From Bacteroidota bacterium (GTDB taxonomy: Bacteria > Bacteroidota > Bacteroidia > 2-12-FULL-35-15), in assembly GCA_016722565.1 (NCBI GenBank), contig JADKIU010000003.1, positions 62,001 through 126,000 of the forward strand: a DNA stretch of 64,000 bases, written 5' to 3'. The notes beneath the pieces were generated by a model that saw nothing but the letters and a program-made list of their open reading frames with translations, was not told the origin of the DNA and ran no database searches. Both the position numbers and the translations under genes were made by a program. Below, one piece after another: positions 1 to 8,572 of this stretch (the stretch's first letter is position 1; each line of letters opens with the position of its first letter).

Positions 1-810
1 ACCACCTGTTAATCCTTTACTTAAACAAATGATATCCGCTTTCTGATTTAAATAATCGTTTGCGAAAAATTTTCCGGTACGACCAAAACCAGTCATCACC
101 TCATCCGCAATAGTGATTACCTTTTTTGTACGGCACATTTCAATGAATGCATCCAACACAGATGCTTCATACATCACCATTCCGCCTGCGCCTTGTATCA
201 ATGGTTCAAAGATAAAAGCCGCAATGTCCTCTTGCTTTAATGCTGTTTGCATTGCAGCAATACTTTCTTCTTCTTTTCCTTTTGTTGGAACCGGAATATG
301 AATGACATCAAATAATAATTTTGAGAAAGGAAGATTGAAAGCGTTGCGAGCGCCAACACTCATCCCACCAAATGTATCACCATGATAAGCATTTTCAAAA
401 GCAATGATTTTTGTTTTAGTAATCCCTTGATTGCTCCAATATTGAAATGCCATCTTCAACGCCACTTCAACAGCCGTTGAGCCATTGTCTGAATAAAATA
501 TTTTGGATTGATTCTCGGGTAACCGCAGCAGCAAGCGCTCGGCTAAACGAACGGCAGGTTCATGCGTAAATCCTGAAAAGATTGCATGCTCAAGGGTTTG
601 TAATTGTTCCGCTACTTTTTTCGCAAGATATGGATGTGCATGCCCGTGAATATTCACCCACCAAGAGGCAATCCCATCGATGTAGCGTTTCCCTGTATCA
701 TCAAAAAAATAAGCTCCCTCGCCTTTAACAATTGCAATAGGCAATGGAGCCGTTTTTAATTGTGTGAAGGGATGCCACACCACATTCTTATCTCTTTCTT
801 GTATCGACAT
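1..810 (-). CDS. bioA: Adenosylmethionine-8-amino-7-oxononanoate aminotransferase, 3' end cut by window edge
   Basis: PLP-dependent transaminase that makes 7,8-diaminopelargonate from 8-amino-7-oxononanoate, using SAM as amino donor, in cytoplasmic biotin synthesis. I translated the open frame from the ATG at 808-810: 270 codons stay open to base 1, starting MSIQERDKNVVWHPFTQ. Visible family marks are WWVNIHGHAHP near residue 50, DNGSTAVEVALKMA, a PLP-pocket DEVMTGFGR, and SKGLTGG at the very edge, whose Lys (about residue 265) is the expected Schiff-base lysine. It is the last visible gene of the minus-strand bio operon, 109 bp after bioD. Roughly the last third lies outside the window. Identification is firm because of the motifs and the bioB-F-D neighbours. 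Confidence 0.93.
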   Translation of the reverse strand, partial: MSIQERDKNVVWHPFTQLKTAPLPIAIVKGEGAYFFDDTGKRYIDGIASWWVNIHGHAHPYLAKKVAEQLQTLEHAIFSGFTHEPAVRLAERLLLRLPENQSKIFYSDNGSTAVEVALKMAFQYWSNQGITKTKIIAFENAYHGDTFGGMSVGARNAFNLPFSKLLFDVIHIPVPTKGKEEESIAAMQTALKQEDIAAFIFEPLIQGAGGMVMYEASVLDAFIEMCRTKKVITIADEVMTGFGRTGKFFANDYLNQKADIICLSKGLTGG

Positions 811-919
811 AAATGAAAAATCCCTTCAAATATCGTAAAATACTTGATGGGATTTTTTATTCTCTTCTCCTTTTTCTCAAAAGAACCCTTCTGTCAAGAA
901 GAAGATCCAGGAGTAGGGA

Positions 920-1537
920 TTATTTTAAATATTCAAACTCTTTTGCATAACGCGAAATCACTTCGGAATTCAAATCTTTTTCTTTATTGATACGGCCCAA
1001 CACTTTCAAGCCGCTATAATCAATAATGATATCTTCTGACAATTGGTGAGGAGCACCATTGAATACGATTCCCAAAATGTTTACACCTCTTCCTTTTAAT
1101 ACATCTATTGTAAGTAAGGAGTGATTGATACTTCCTAAATAGTTTTGGATGACTAATACCACTTCGGCATCAAACTTTTTAATCAAGTCCACCATAAACT
1201 CTTTTCGATTCAGTGGAACCATCAATCCACCAGCACCTTCCATAATTAAGGTATCATTTGTTGATGCAGGCATATTCAATTGATTGATATCAATATCAAT
1301 ACCTTCTAGTTCAGCAGCCGCATGTGGCGACATGTACTGTTTTAACAAATAGCCCTCAGGATGAAATTTACTGACAGGGTTCGTGACCCATTTTTGAACT
1401 TTTGCAGTGTCGGTAGAAAAGAAACTTCCGGTTTGAACGGGTTTCCAATAATCAGCTTTTAAAGCTTCCGTGAGTACAGATGAAACAACGGTTTTTCCAA
1501 CGTCAGTTCCAATCCCGGTAACAAATATCTTTCGCAT
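920..1537 (-). CDS. bioD: ATP-dependent dethiobiotin synthetase
   Basis: Closes the ureido ring of dethiobiotin from 7,8-diaminopelargonate, CO2 and ATP. The 205-residue protein is a little shorter than the usual 220-230. It opens with the P-loop FVTGIGTDVGKTVVS (residues 5-19), keeps the KPVQTG substrate loop (about 32-37) and the MEGAGGLMVPL segment (about 99-109). It lies 44 bp downstream of bioF and upstream of bioA on the same strand, so it is the third step of the same operon. No oddity seen. Confidence 0.95.
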   Translation of the reverse strand: MRKIFVTGIGTDVGKTVVSSVLTEALKADYWKPVQTGSFFSTDTAKVQKWVTNPVSKFHPEGYLLKQYMSPHAAAELEGIDIDINQLNMPASTNDTLIMEGAGGLMVPLNRKEFMVDLIKKFDAEVVLVIQNYLGSINHSLLTIDVLKGRGVNILGIVFNGAPHQLSEDIIIDYSGLKVLGRINKEKDLNSEVISRYAKEFEYLK

Positions 1538-1581
1538 AAATTGTCTTTATGATACTTTTGAACGAAAATATAACTTTTTGG

Positions 1582-2727
1582 TTACTTTACAAAATATCCG
1601 TTTACCGTTGAACAAAGCTTTTTTACCTCTTTTTCGGAATTAAACGAATGCAAACAAATTCGAATACGCTCCTTTCCTTTAGGAACAGTGGGATTAAGAA
1701 TAGGACGAACATCAAATCCTTTGCTTTGAAGTTGATGTGCCATTTTTTTCACAACATCGTTTCCTCCTATTACGATACATTGAATGGGGCTGCTACTTTC
1801 AATTAAAAAAGGTCGTACATGCTTTGAAATGGACGATTTAAAAAGTTCTATATTCTTGTTCAACAATTTAATTTCCTCCTCCTGCGTTTGCAAAAACGAA
1901 TATGCTTCGTGAATTGCCACAAGGCTTCGCATCGGCAATGAAGTGGTATAAATAAATGCACGTGAAAAATTAATCAGATAATCACGCAAAAGTCCGCTAC
2001 CTAATACAATGGCTCCATGGCATCCTAATCCTTTTCCAAACGTATGCACACGGGCAAACACATCTTTTTCCAATTTCAATTCCTGCACCCTTCCTTTTCC
2101 GTCATTGCTTGTAATGCCTGTTGCATGTGCTTCATCAACTATTAAATTGGCAGAATACTTTTTACATAGCTTTGCCATTTCTTTCAGCGGAGCATAATCG
2201 CCATCCATCGAATATACACTCTCTACCGCAACATAAATAATACCTGTTGCAATTTTTAAACGTTCTTCGAAGTGTTTTAAATCGTTGTGCCGAAAGGCAT
2301 ATGTTGTAGCTGCCGACATCTTCATTCCATCGTGCACCGAAGCATGTATCAACTCATCGTAAAGAATGGTTGTACCTTTTTGACCGATTGCTGAAAACAA
2401 ACCGACATTGGCATCGTAACCTGAATTGTAAATTAGACCTGCAGAGGCTTGATGAAACTTTGCGACATAGGCTTCCAAATTTTCTGCAAAGGAAGTATTG
2501 CCTGCTAATAAGCGAGAGCCACCGGAACCATTGGGTTCTTCATGCTTGGCACAAGCTTTAGATATATTTTTTGATAATTTTTTCGAACGTGCAAAACCCA
2601 AATAATCGTTGCTGCAAAAATCGATGAGCTGGTCATTGACAACCAGTTTACGCAACGCATTTTGCTCTTGCCGTTTTTGAAGAGATTGAAATAAAGAGGA
2701 ATCGGCTGAAAACTTAGATTGTTTCAA
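1582..2727 (-). CDS. bioF: 8-amino-7-oxononanoate synthase
   Basis: PLP-dependent alpha-oxoamine synthase joining pimeloyl-ACP or pimeloyl-CoA with alanine, the first committed ring step of biotin synthesis. The 381 residues match family length. Visible marks are FCSNDYLGFA (about 37-46), GSGGSRLLAGN, the IVDEAHATG loop and HTFGKGLGCHGA, which carries the PLP lysine. The start overlaps the end of bioB by 14 bases, which suggests translational coupling. A 2-amino-3-ketobutyrate ligase is the close alternative, but the operon decides for bioF. Confidence 0.95.
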   Translation of the reverse strand: MKQSKFSADSSLFQSLQKRQEQNALRKLVVNDQLIDFCSNDYLGFARSKKLSKNISKACAKHEEPNGSGGSRLLAGNTSFAENLEAYVAKFHQASAGLIYNSGYDANVGLFSAIGQKGTTILYDELIHASVHDGMKMSAATTYAFRHNDLKHFEERLKIATGIIYVAVESVYSMDGDYAPLKEMAKLCKKYSANLIVDEAHATGITSNDGKGRVQELKLEKDVFARVHTFGKGLGCHGAIVLGSGLLRDYLINFSRAFIYTTSLPMRSLVAIHEAYSFLQTQEEEIKLLNKNIELFKSSISKHVRPFLIESSSPIQCIVIGGNDVVKKMAHQLQSKGFDVRPILNPTVPKGKERIRICLHSFNSEKEVKKLCSTVNGYFVK

Positions 2728-3724
2728 CTTTTTCTGCTTTGATTTTTGACACAGGTTGTGTTGTTCCTTTGAATGCTTTTCGTGGGCTCAATCCAAATAT
2801 CTTGAACATTTCCATATCCGAATTAAAATCAGGATTTGGAGTGGTCAACAATTTATCCCCTGCAAAAATGGAATTGGCACCGGCCAAGAAACAAAGTGCT
2901 TGTCCTTCCAAGCTCATTTGTGTTCTTCCTGCAGATAAACGCACTACTGTTTTTGGAATAACAATACGTGTTGTAGCAATCATGCGCACCATGTCCCAAA
3001 TTGGAACCAATGGCTGATCTTCCAAAGGTGTTCCAGCAACAGGAACCAATGCATTAATAGGCACCGATTCCGGATGCACTTCCATGGAAGAAAGTGTTTG
3101 TAACATCTTCACACGGTCTTCGGTGGTTTCTCCTAAACCAATAATTCCTCCCGAGCAAACAGAAACTTTTGCTTTACGAACATTCTTAATGGTATTTAAG
3201 CGATCATCAAAATTACGGGTGGTGATGATTTTTTTATAGCTTTCTTCAGAGGTATCAATATTGTGATTGTATGCATACAAACCTGCATCAGCAAGTTTTT
3301 GAGCTTGGCTTTCTGTTAACATACCCAAAGTACAACAAACTTCTAATCCTTTTTCGTTTACCGTTTTCACCATCTCCAATACGCGATCAAAATCACGATT
3401 ATCACGCACTTCACGCCAAGCAGCGCCCATACACAAACGGGATGCTCCACCTTCTTTTGCTTTATCTGCCGCTTCACTTACTTCATTTACGGTCATTAAT
3501 TTATGAACCTCAATACCTGTATTGTAGCGAGCAGCTTGTGGACAATAACTGCAATCCTCTGCACAACCACCTGTTTTGATCGAAAGAAGAGAACTTACCT
3601 GTACTTCACTTGCATCGTTAAATTCGCGGTGAATGGTTTGTGCTTTGTATACCAAATCCAGTAATGGCATATTGTAAATATCCAGAATTTCGTCAACGGT
3701 CCAGTTATGTTTGATTGCTGTCAT
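2714..3724 (-). CDS. bioB: Biotin synthase, radical SAM
   Basis: Inserts sulfur into dethiobiotin. The 336-residue protein carries the radical-SAM cluster motif CAEDCSYC (about 53-60) followed by the BioB-type PQAARY, then CMGAAWREVRDNRDF, YNHNIDTS and CSGGIIGLGE, all expected for this family. It is the first gene of the bio operon (bioB, bioF, bioD, bioA). bioC or bioH, needed for pimeloyl-ACP, are not in view. A good promoter lies just upstream, divergent from trmD. Confidence 0.97.
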   Translation of the reverse strand: MTAIKHNWTVDEILDIYNMPLLDLVYKAQTIHREFNDASEVQVSSLLSIKTGGCAEDCSYCPQAARYNTGIEVHKLMTVNEVSEAADKAKEGGASRLCMGAAWREVRDNRDFDRVLEMVKTVNEKGLEVCCTLGMLTESQAQKLADAGLYAYNHNIDTSEESYKKIITTRNFDDRLNTIKNVRKAKVSVCSGGIIGLGETTEDRVKMLQTLSSMEVHPESVPINALVPVAGTPLEDQPLVPIWDMVRMIATTRIVIPKTVVRLSAGRTQMSLEGQALCFLAGANSIFAGDKLLTTPNPDFNSDMEMFKIFGLSPRKAFKGTTQPVSKIKAEKVETI

Positions 3725-3749
3725 GCTTCAATTTTAAATTAATGATGTA

Positions 3750-3778
3750 CAAACTTACGGAATAATTCTTTATTCAAA
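3750..3778 (-). promoter_or_regulatory. Promoter of the bio operon
   Basis: On the minus strand TTTG (3775-3778) is followed after 17 bases by TAAGTTTG (3750-3757), fitting the Bacteroidota -33/-7 consensus. It implies a leader of about 20 bases before the bioB ATG at 3724. No BirA-like palindrome or riboswitch is apparent. Confidence 0.55.
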
Positions 3779-3841
3779 AAGTGGGATGTATTAGAATAAA
3801 ATCTCCTTATTAAACACTTCTCCACATCAATACATAATTCT

Positions 3842-3849
3842 TACATTTG
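3842..3849 (+). promoter_or_regulatory. -7 element just upstream of trmD
   Basis: TACATTTG matches TAnnTTTG and ends only four bases before the trmD ATG at 3854, so transcription would begin at or near the start codon (a leaderless mRNA). No clear -33 TTTG is visible at the expected distance, which lowers confidence. Confidence 0.35.
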
Positions 3850-3853
3850 CACC

Positions 3854-4528
3854 ATGCGCATCGACATTATTACCGTTTTACCGGAATTGATAAGAAGTCC
3901 GTTTGAACACAGCATCTTAAAGCGAGCAATCGAGAAAGGCTTGGTGGAAGTGAATTTAATTAACCTTCGCGATTATTCTACTCATAAACAGAAGAGTGTG
4001 GATGATTATGCTTTTGGCGGTGGAGCCGGAATGGTGATGAGTATTGAGCCCATTGCTAACTGCATCAATGCATTAAAAGCAGAACGCACCTACGATGAGA
4101 TTATTTATACTTCTCCCGATGGCGAATTGTTAAACCAAAAAATGTCTAATCACCTGTCTACGTTTAATAACATCATGATCCTATGTGGACATTATAAAGG
4201 TGTTGACCAAAGAGTACGCGACCATTTTATCACCAAAGAGATTTCAATTGGAGACTATGTTTTGTCAGGTGGAGAATTAGCGGCAGCCGTTATCAGTGAT
4301 AGTATTATTCGTTTAATTCCCGGAGCCATTTCCGATGAAACCTCTGCATTAACAGATTCTTTTCAGGATAACCTTTTAGCGCCACCGGTGTACACCCGCC
4401 CGGCAGATTATAATGGAATGAAAGTTCCGGAGGTATTGTTATCCGGACATGCAGCCAATATTGACCACTGGCGACATGAAGAAAGCTTAAAACGAACCAA
4501 GGAAAGACGACCGGATTTGTTGAAGTAG
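3854..4528 (+). CDS. trmD: tRNA (guanine-N1)-methyltransferase
   Basis: SPOUT-fold enzyme that methylates G37 of tRNAs from SAM and so guards against frameshifting. At 224 residues it is the usual size. MRIDIITVLPELI opens the protein; FGGGAGMVM, ILCGHYKGVDQRV and the knot loop EISIGDYVLSGGELA with a trailing LIPG are all family marks. In many bacteria it sits with rplS, the next gene here 366 bp downstream. Its last 55 bases are duplicated at 4696-4750. Confidence 0.97.
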   Translation: MRIDIITVLPELIRSPFEHSILKRAIEKGLVEVNLINLRDYSTHKQKSVDDYAFGGGAGMVMSIEPIANCINALKAERTYDEIIYTSPDGELLNQKMSNHLSTFNNIMILCGHYKGVDQRVRDHFITKEISIGDYVLSGGELAAAVISDSIIRLIPGAISDETSALTDSFQDNLLAPPVYTRPADYNGMKVPEVLLSGHAANIDHWRHEESLKRTKERRPDLLK

Positions 4529-4537
4529 GCAGAAATT

Positions 4538-4663
4538 GCCACTGATTCACAGATTTAATTTCAAAGAATAATTAATCCGATTGAATAATTAAATTGATCA
4601 ATTGCGTCAACAATTCAAAATCTGCGTAATTTAGTTTTGCAAAATAATCCGTGAATCTGTGGC
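4538..4663. repeat. MITE-like element with 18-bp terminal inverted repeats
   Basis: The left end 4538-4555 (GCCACTGATTCACAGATT) is the reverse complement of the right end 4646-4663 with 16 of 18 bases matching. The 90-bp interior is AT-rich and has no ORF. It begins ten bases after the trmD stop. Size and structure fit a miniature inverted-repeat or REP-type element; no transposase is present. Confidence 0.55.
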
Positions 4664-4695
4664 GAAATCAATTCACCCAGGTTTTTACCCATCAA

Positions 4696-4750
4696 GACAT
4701 GAGGAAAGCTTAAAACGAACCAAGGAAAGACGACCGGATTTGCTGAAATA
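4696..4750 (+). repeat. Duplicated 3' end of trmD
   Basis: 52 of 55 bases match trmD bases 4473-4527, offset 223 bp, including the final codons and a stop (TAA here). Only the tail of the gene is copied, so it is not expressed as a protein. The inverted-repeat element lies between the two copies. Confidence 0.85.
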
Positions 4751-4810
4751 ATGGAGTTTAAACCCTTTGAAAATGTGGATTTTAGCAAAAATCACAAATA
4801 TTTTTCAGGA

Positions 4811-4844
4811 TTTGCTGTTCGATAATAAAAAAAACTTATATTTG
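4811..4844 (+). promoter_or_regulatory. Promoter of rplS
   Basis: TTTG at 4811-4814 and TATATTTG at 4837-4844, 22 bases apart, fit the Bacteroidota consensus slightly wide. The rplS ATG follows 50 bases later, giving a short leader. Confidence 0.5.
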
Positions 4845-4894
4845 CAGTCCTTTTTAGAGGAAGAACTGTTTAACAGATTATAAAACAAAGAGTT

Positions 4895-5245
4895 ATGAGC
4901 ACATTATTAAAATTCGTAGAAGAGCAATTCGCAGTAAAAACAAACCACCCGAAATTCAAAGCTGGTGATACCGTTACTGTAAACTATAAAATTAAAGAAG
5001 GCGAAAAAGAACGCGTTCAGCAATACCAAGGCGTTGTTATTCAACGTAAAGGTGCTGGTGCAACTGAATCTTTCACCGTACGTAAAATCAGCAACAGTGT
5101 TGGGGTTGAACGTGTATTCCCTGTTAACTCTCCATACATCGATAGTATCGAAGTAAACAAAGTGGGTGTTGTTCGCAGAGCTCGTTTGTTCTACTTACGC
5201 GAATTGACCGGTAAAGCTGCTCGTATCGCTGAGAAAAAACAATAG
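4895..5245 (+). CDS. rplS: 50S ribosomal protein L19
   Basis: Structural protein at the 30S-50S interface. The 116-residue protein has the standard L19 core: FKAGDTVTVNYKIKEGEKER, QQYQGVVIQRKG, FTVRKISNSVGVERVFP and the C-terminal RRARLFYLRELTGKAARI. It has its own promoter and a strong terminator 20 bases after the stop, so it is transcribed alone. Confidence 0.98.
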   Translation: MSTLLKFVEEQFAVKTNHPKFKAGDTVTVNYKIKEGEKERVQQYQGVVIQRKGAGATESFTVRKISNSVGVERVFPVNSPYIDSIEVNKVGVVRRARLFYLRELTGKAARIAEKKQ

Positions 5246-5264
5246 TATTTTTAAATATACAAAT

Positions 5265-5306
5265 GAACCCTTTCCCGCTTATGCAGGATAGGGTTTTTTA
5301 TTTTTT
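5265..5306 (+). terminator. Rho-independent terminator of rplS
   Basis: AACCCT..TCC pairs with GGA..AGGGTT around a short loop and is followed by a run of T residues. Confidence 0.8.
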
Positions 5307-5332
5307 AAGCGCATATTATTTACAAAACAAAA

Positions 5333-6907
5333 ATGAAAAATACAATTACCGTTTTGGTCACTTTTGCAATGTTATTTGCGTTAAGCGCGCAGTCACAATG
5401 GGCGCAGATTAATATAGGTGCAGATGGATACAACTCCATTTATTTCACATCAAAGGACACCGGCTATGTTGCTGGTGAAAACGGAGAAATACAGAAAACA
5501 ACAAATGGCGGTATTAACTGGAGTTATGCGCACACTGGCGGTCAGACAATTGTTGAAATTCAATTTCCTACTATAGAAACGGGTTATGCACTCACCCAAT
5601 ACGGTAACTTGTTATTTAAAACGAACGATACGGGTTCAACCTGGAGCGATGTGATTCTTCCTGCCGGCTATTATCCTGGAATGTATTTTTCAACTGCTAA
5701 CAACGGATTTGTATGCGGTCAAACTACTAGTGCTCTGGCTTGTATTTTGAAAACAACTGATGGCGGGATCAACTGGTCTATTCAAACCTTTGAAGCAAAT
5801 GCTGAGTTTGTGGACTTACAAATGTTAAGTGCAACAACAGGTTATGCTGCAGGATTCAATTTCGGAACCTACAATGGGATTGTTTATAAAACCACAGATG
5901 GAGGTACATCTTGGATTCCACATACTATCTCTATTTTTCCGGACGATTTGAACTTGCGTGATCTTTCCTTTACCGATAGTATTACAGGATTTGTCTGCGG
6001 AGATTTTCTTGACGATACGACTTTTACAAACGTTGGAGTTGTTTTCAAAACAACAGATGGAGGAATAAACTGGGTACAATCAAATATTCCTTCTGCAATC
6101 AATTTAAGAGACATTCAAATGGTAAGTGATAGTGTTGGTTATATTGCGGGTACATTAACGGGCTCGACTGGAGCAGGAATAAGCCAGATTTTAAAAACTA
6201 CGGATGCAGGAACAACTTGGACTATCGAGAACACAGGTCCCCCTGTGTATGGCATTTCATCCTTGCATTTTCCAGATGTAAATCATGGATACGCGCTTGA
6301 ACAAGGCGGACCACTTGGAAACATATTAAAATACGACAGCAATGTAAATTGTTTTGCATATTATTCAGTAAGCTACGATTCCATCACTAACATTTTTACG
6401 ATTGCAGTCGATTCTACCACCGCTGCCCAAGCAGTAAGTTATTTCTGGGATTTCGGAGACAGCACCACTTCTACTCTTCCAAATCCAACTCATATTATCT
6501 ACATTGATACAGCATATAATGTTTGTTTAAAAATTTATACAGCAACGGGTGACTCTTGCAATTACTGTCATCTTTTAGGAAAAGACCACTTCTCTAACAT
6601 TATTCGGAATCCAGGCTATACAATCAACTGTGTAATTCCTGGTATTTCTGCAGATATTCCTTCAGAAACTTTAAAACTTAGCGACCTTCATACATACCCA
6701 AATCCTACAGAAGGAATATTTTATGTAAGAGGTCAATTCAGTGAAGCAATTGTGAAAATTTACGATATTACTGGCAGAGAAATTCTAAAAAAAGCTGTTA
6801 CTGAAAATCACTTTCAAATAGATCTTTCAGATGAAAGCATAGGTATTTATATACTTGAGCTCATAAGCAAAGAAGGAGTTTCCAGAATGAAAATAGGAAA
6901 AAAATAA
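5333..6907 (+). CDS. Secreted YCF48-repeat / PKD protein with type IX sorting domain
   Basis: Predicted extracellular or surface protein of 524 residues. A signal peptide (MKNTITVLVTFAMLFALSAQS) is followed by about six YCF48-type beta-propeller repeats marked by KTTDGGINWS-like turns (residues 25-325), a PKD domain (YFWDFGDSTTSTLPNPTHIY-like, about 370-410) and a C-terminal Por sorting domain (YPNPTEGIFYV...YDITGREI...GIYILEL). Such domains direct export through the type IX system and removal of the tail. The function of the propeller is unknown; the photosystem role of Hcf136 does not apply. It is followed at once by prfC. Confidence 0.85.
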   Translation: MKNTITVLVTFAMLFALSAQSQWAQINIGADGYNSIYFTSKDTGYVAGENGEIQKTTNGGINWSYAHTGGQTIVEIQFPTIETGYALTQYGNLLFKTNDTGSTWSDVILPAGYYPGMYFSTANNGFVCGQTTSALACILKTTDGGINWSIQTFEANAEFVDLQMLSATTGYAAGFNFGTYNGIVYKTTDGGTSWIPHTISIFPDDLNLRDLSFTDSITGFVCGDFLDDTTFTNVGVVFKTTDGGINWVQSNIPSAINLRDIQMVSDSVGYIAGTLTGSTGAGISQILKTTDAGTTWTIENTGPPVYGISSLHFPDVNHGYALEQGGPLGNILKYDSNVNCFAYYSVSYDSITNIFTIAVDSTTAAQAVSYFWDFGDSTTSTLPNPTHIIYIDTAYNVCLKIYTATGDSCNYCHLLGKDHFSNIIRNPGYTINCVIPGISADIPSETLKLSDLHTYPNPTEGIFYVRGQFSEAIVKIYDITGREILKKAVTENHFQIDLSDESIGIYILELISKEGVSRMKIGKK

Positions 6908-6911
6908 TTCA

Positions 6912-8501
6912 ATGACAATTAAAGAAGAAATAGACAGACGCAGAACCTTTGGCATTATCGCCCATCCCGATGCAGGTAAAACTACATTGACCGAAAAACT
7001 CTTGCTTTTCGGAGGCGCTATCCAAACAGCAGGTGCTGTTAAGTCCAACAAAATTAAAAAGCATACCACCTCCGATTTTATGGAGATTGAACGTCAACGT
7101 GGAATCTCTGTTGCCACTTCCGTAATGGGGTTCGAATACAAAGGCGTTAAAATAAATTTGCTTGATACACCTGGCCACGAAGATTTTGCTGAAGACACCT
7201 ACCGAACCCTTACCGCTGTAGATAGTGTTGTGATGCTCATCGATTGTGCCAAAGGGGTGGAACCTCAAACACGAAAATTATTAGAGGTTTGCCGTATGCG
7301 CAGCACTCCGGTGATTGTATTCATCAATAAAATGGACCGTGAAGGAAAAGATCCATTCGATTTGTTGGAAGAGATTGAAAAAGAATTACGCATCGACTTA
7401 CGCCCTTTAAGTTGGCCCATCAGTATCGGGAAAACATTTAAAGGTGTTTATAATTTATACGAAAAGAGTTTAACACTTTTCAATTCCGGTGAAAAACAAA
7501 CCGATGAAAATTCGGTAGAAATTAAAGATTTGAATGATGGCACCTTGGATAAGCTGATTGGAGAGGATTATGCCAACACACTTAGAAGCGACATCGAATT
7601 GTTAGAAGCGGGTTACCCGAAATTTGATGTGGAAGAATATTCTGAAGCAATGGTTTCACCTGTTTTCTTCGGAAGTGCCGTTAATAATTTCGGAGTGCGT
7701 GAGCTCTTAGACAGTTTTATTGAAATTGCTCCCCGCCCCAAAGGAAGATCAACCGATGTAAAAGAAGTACATCCGGATGATAAAAACTTTAGTGGCTTTG
7801 TATTTAAAATCCATGCGAACTTAGATCCCAAACACCGCGACCGAATTGCCTTTTTAAGAATTGTTTCTGGAAAGTTCGAACGCAACAAAAATTATTATCA
7901 TGTTCGTGAAAACCGAAACATGAAATTCTCTAATCCTACGGCTTTTATGGCCCAGGATAAAAACATTGTTGATGAAGCATTTCCGGGAGACATTATCGGA
8001 TTGTACGACTCCAGCAATTTTAAAATTGGAGATACCTTAACCGAAGGAGAAAAAATGAACTTCAAGGGGATCCCTCAATTTTCTCCCGAGTTGTTTAAAT
8101 ATGTGGTGAATGCCGACCCAATGAAAACCAAACAATTGAACAAAGGGTTAGAGCAATTGACAGATGAAGGTGTTGCGCAATTGTTTACAAAGAGAACTGA
8201 CAACCGTAAAGTATTAGGTACCGTTGGAGCCTTGCAATTTGAGGTGATTCAACACCGCTTAAAAAGTGAATACTCTGCTTCATGTAACTTCGAGCATATT
8301 TCATTGTACAAGGCATGTTGGATCAGTAGTAAAGACCAGAAAAAATTACAGGAATTCATTTTTGACAAAGCACATCACATGGCTACTGATAAAGAAGAAC
8401 GTCCGGTATTTTTAGCAGAATCCGCTTGGGCTTTACAAATGGCACAAGAGAAAAATCCAGAAATTAGATTCCACTTTATTTCAGAGTTTAAAGAGGAATA
8501 G
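6912..8501 (+). CDS. prfC: Peptide chain release factor 3
   Basis: Translational GTPase that recycles RF1/RF2 after termination. The 529-residue protein shows G1 AHPDAGKTTLTEKLL (about 18-32), the switch II DTPGHEDF, NKMD for guanine recognition, and RF3-specific stretches such as QRGISVATSVM and FPGDIIGLYD. Length and domain order (G domain, domain II, C-terminal domain III) are as expected. It starts four bases after the preceding secreted-protein gene, though the two jobs are unrelated. ATG at 6912 is the only sensible start. Confidence 0.97.
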   Translation: MTIKEEIDRRRTFGIIAHPDAGKTTLTEKLLLFGGAIQTAGAVKSNKIKKHTTSDFMEIERQRGISVATSVMGFEYKGVKINLLDTPGHEDFAEDTYRTLTAVDSVVMLIDCAKGVEPQTRKLLEVCRMRSTPVIVFINKMDREGKDPFDLLEEIEKELRIDLRPLSWPISIGKTFKGVYNLYEKSLTLFNSGEKQTDENSVEIKDLNDGTLDKLIGEDYANTLRSDIELLEAGYPKFDVEEYSEAMVSPVFFGSAVNNFGVRELLDSFIEIAPRPKGRSTDVKEVHPDDKNFSGFVFKIHANLDPKHRDRIAFLRIVSGKFERNKNYYHVRENRNMKFSNPTAFMAQDKNIVDEAFPGDIIGLYDSSNFKIGDTLTEGEKMNFKGIPQFSPELFKYVVNADPMKTKQLNKGLEQLTDEGVAQLFTKRTDNRKVLGTVGALQFEVIQHRLKSEYSASCNFEHISLYKACWISSKDQKKLQEFIFDKAHHMATDKEERPVFLAESAWALQMAQEKNPEIRFHFISEFKEE

Positions 8502-8572
8502 GTGTAAAAAAAAGTCCGGTGGACAAATTTTCACGAAGGGCATTATAGATTTATCAACTTCATAGGAAAATT

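Larger units (their letters stand above)
4529..4894. other. Gene-free gap holding a short inverted-repeat element and a copied trmD tail
   Basis: No gene is supported here. The stretch consists of a small element with terminal inverted repeats (4538-4663), a degraded copy of the trmD 3' end (4696-4750) and the rplS promoter (4811-4844). Confidence 0.7.

Noticed and set aside
113..301. Plus-strand ORF of 62 codons
   Set aside because: Lies antisense inside bioA, whose frame carries clear aminotransferase motifs. The same applies to many other short antisense frames across the window.
5333..6907. Photosystem II assembly factor Ycf48
   Set aside because: The repeats are of that type, but the signal peptide, PKD domain and Por sorting tail show a secreted Bacteroidota protein with another role.
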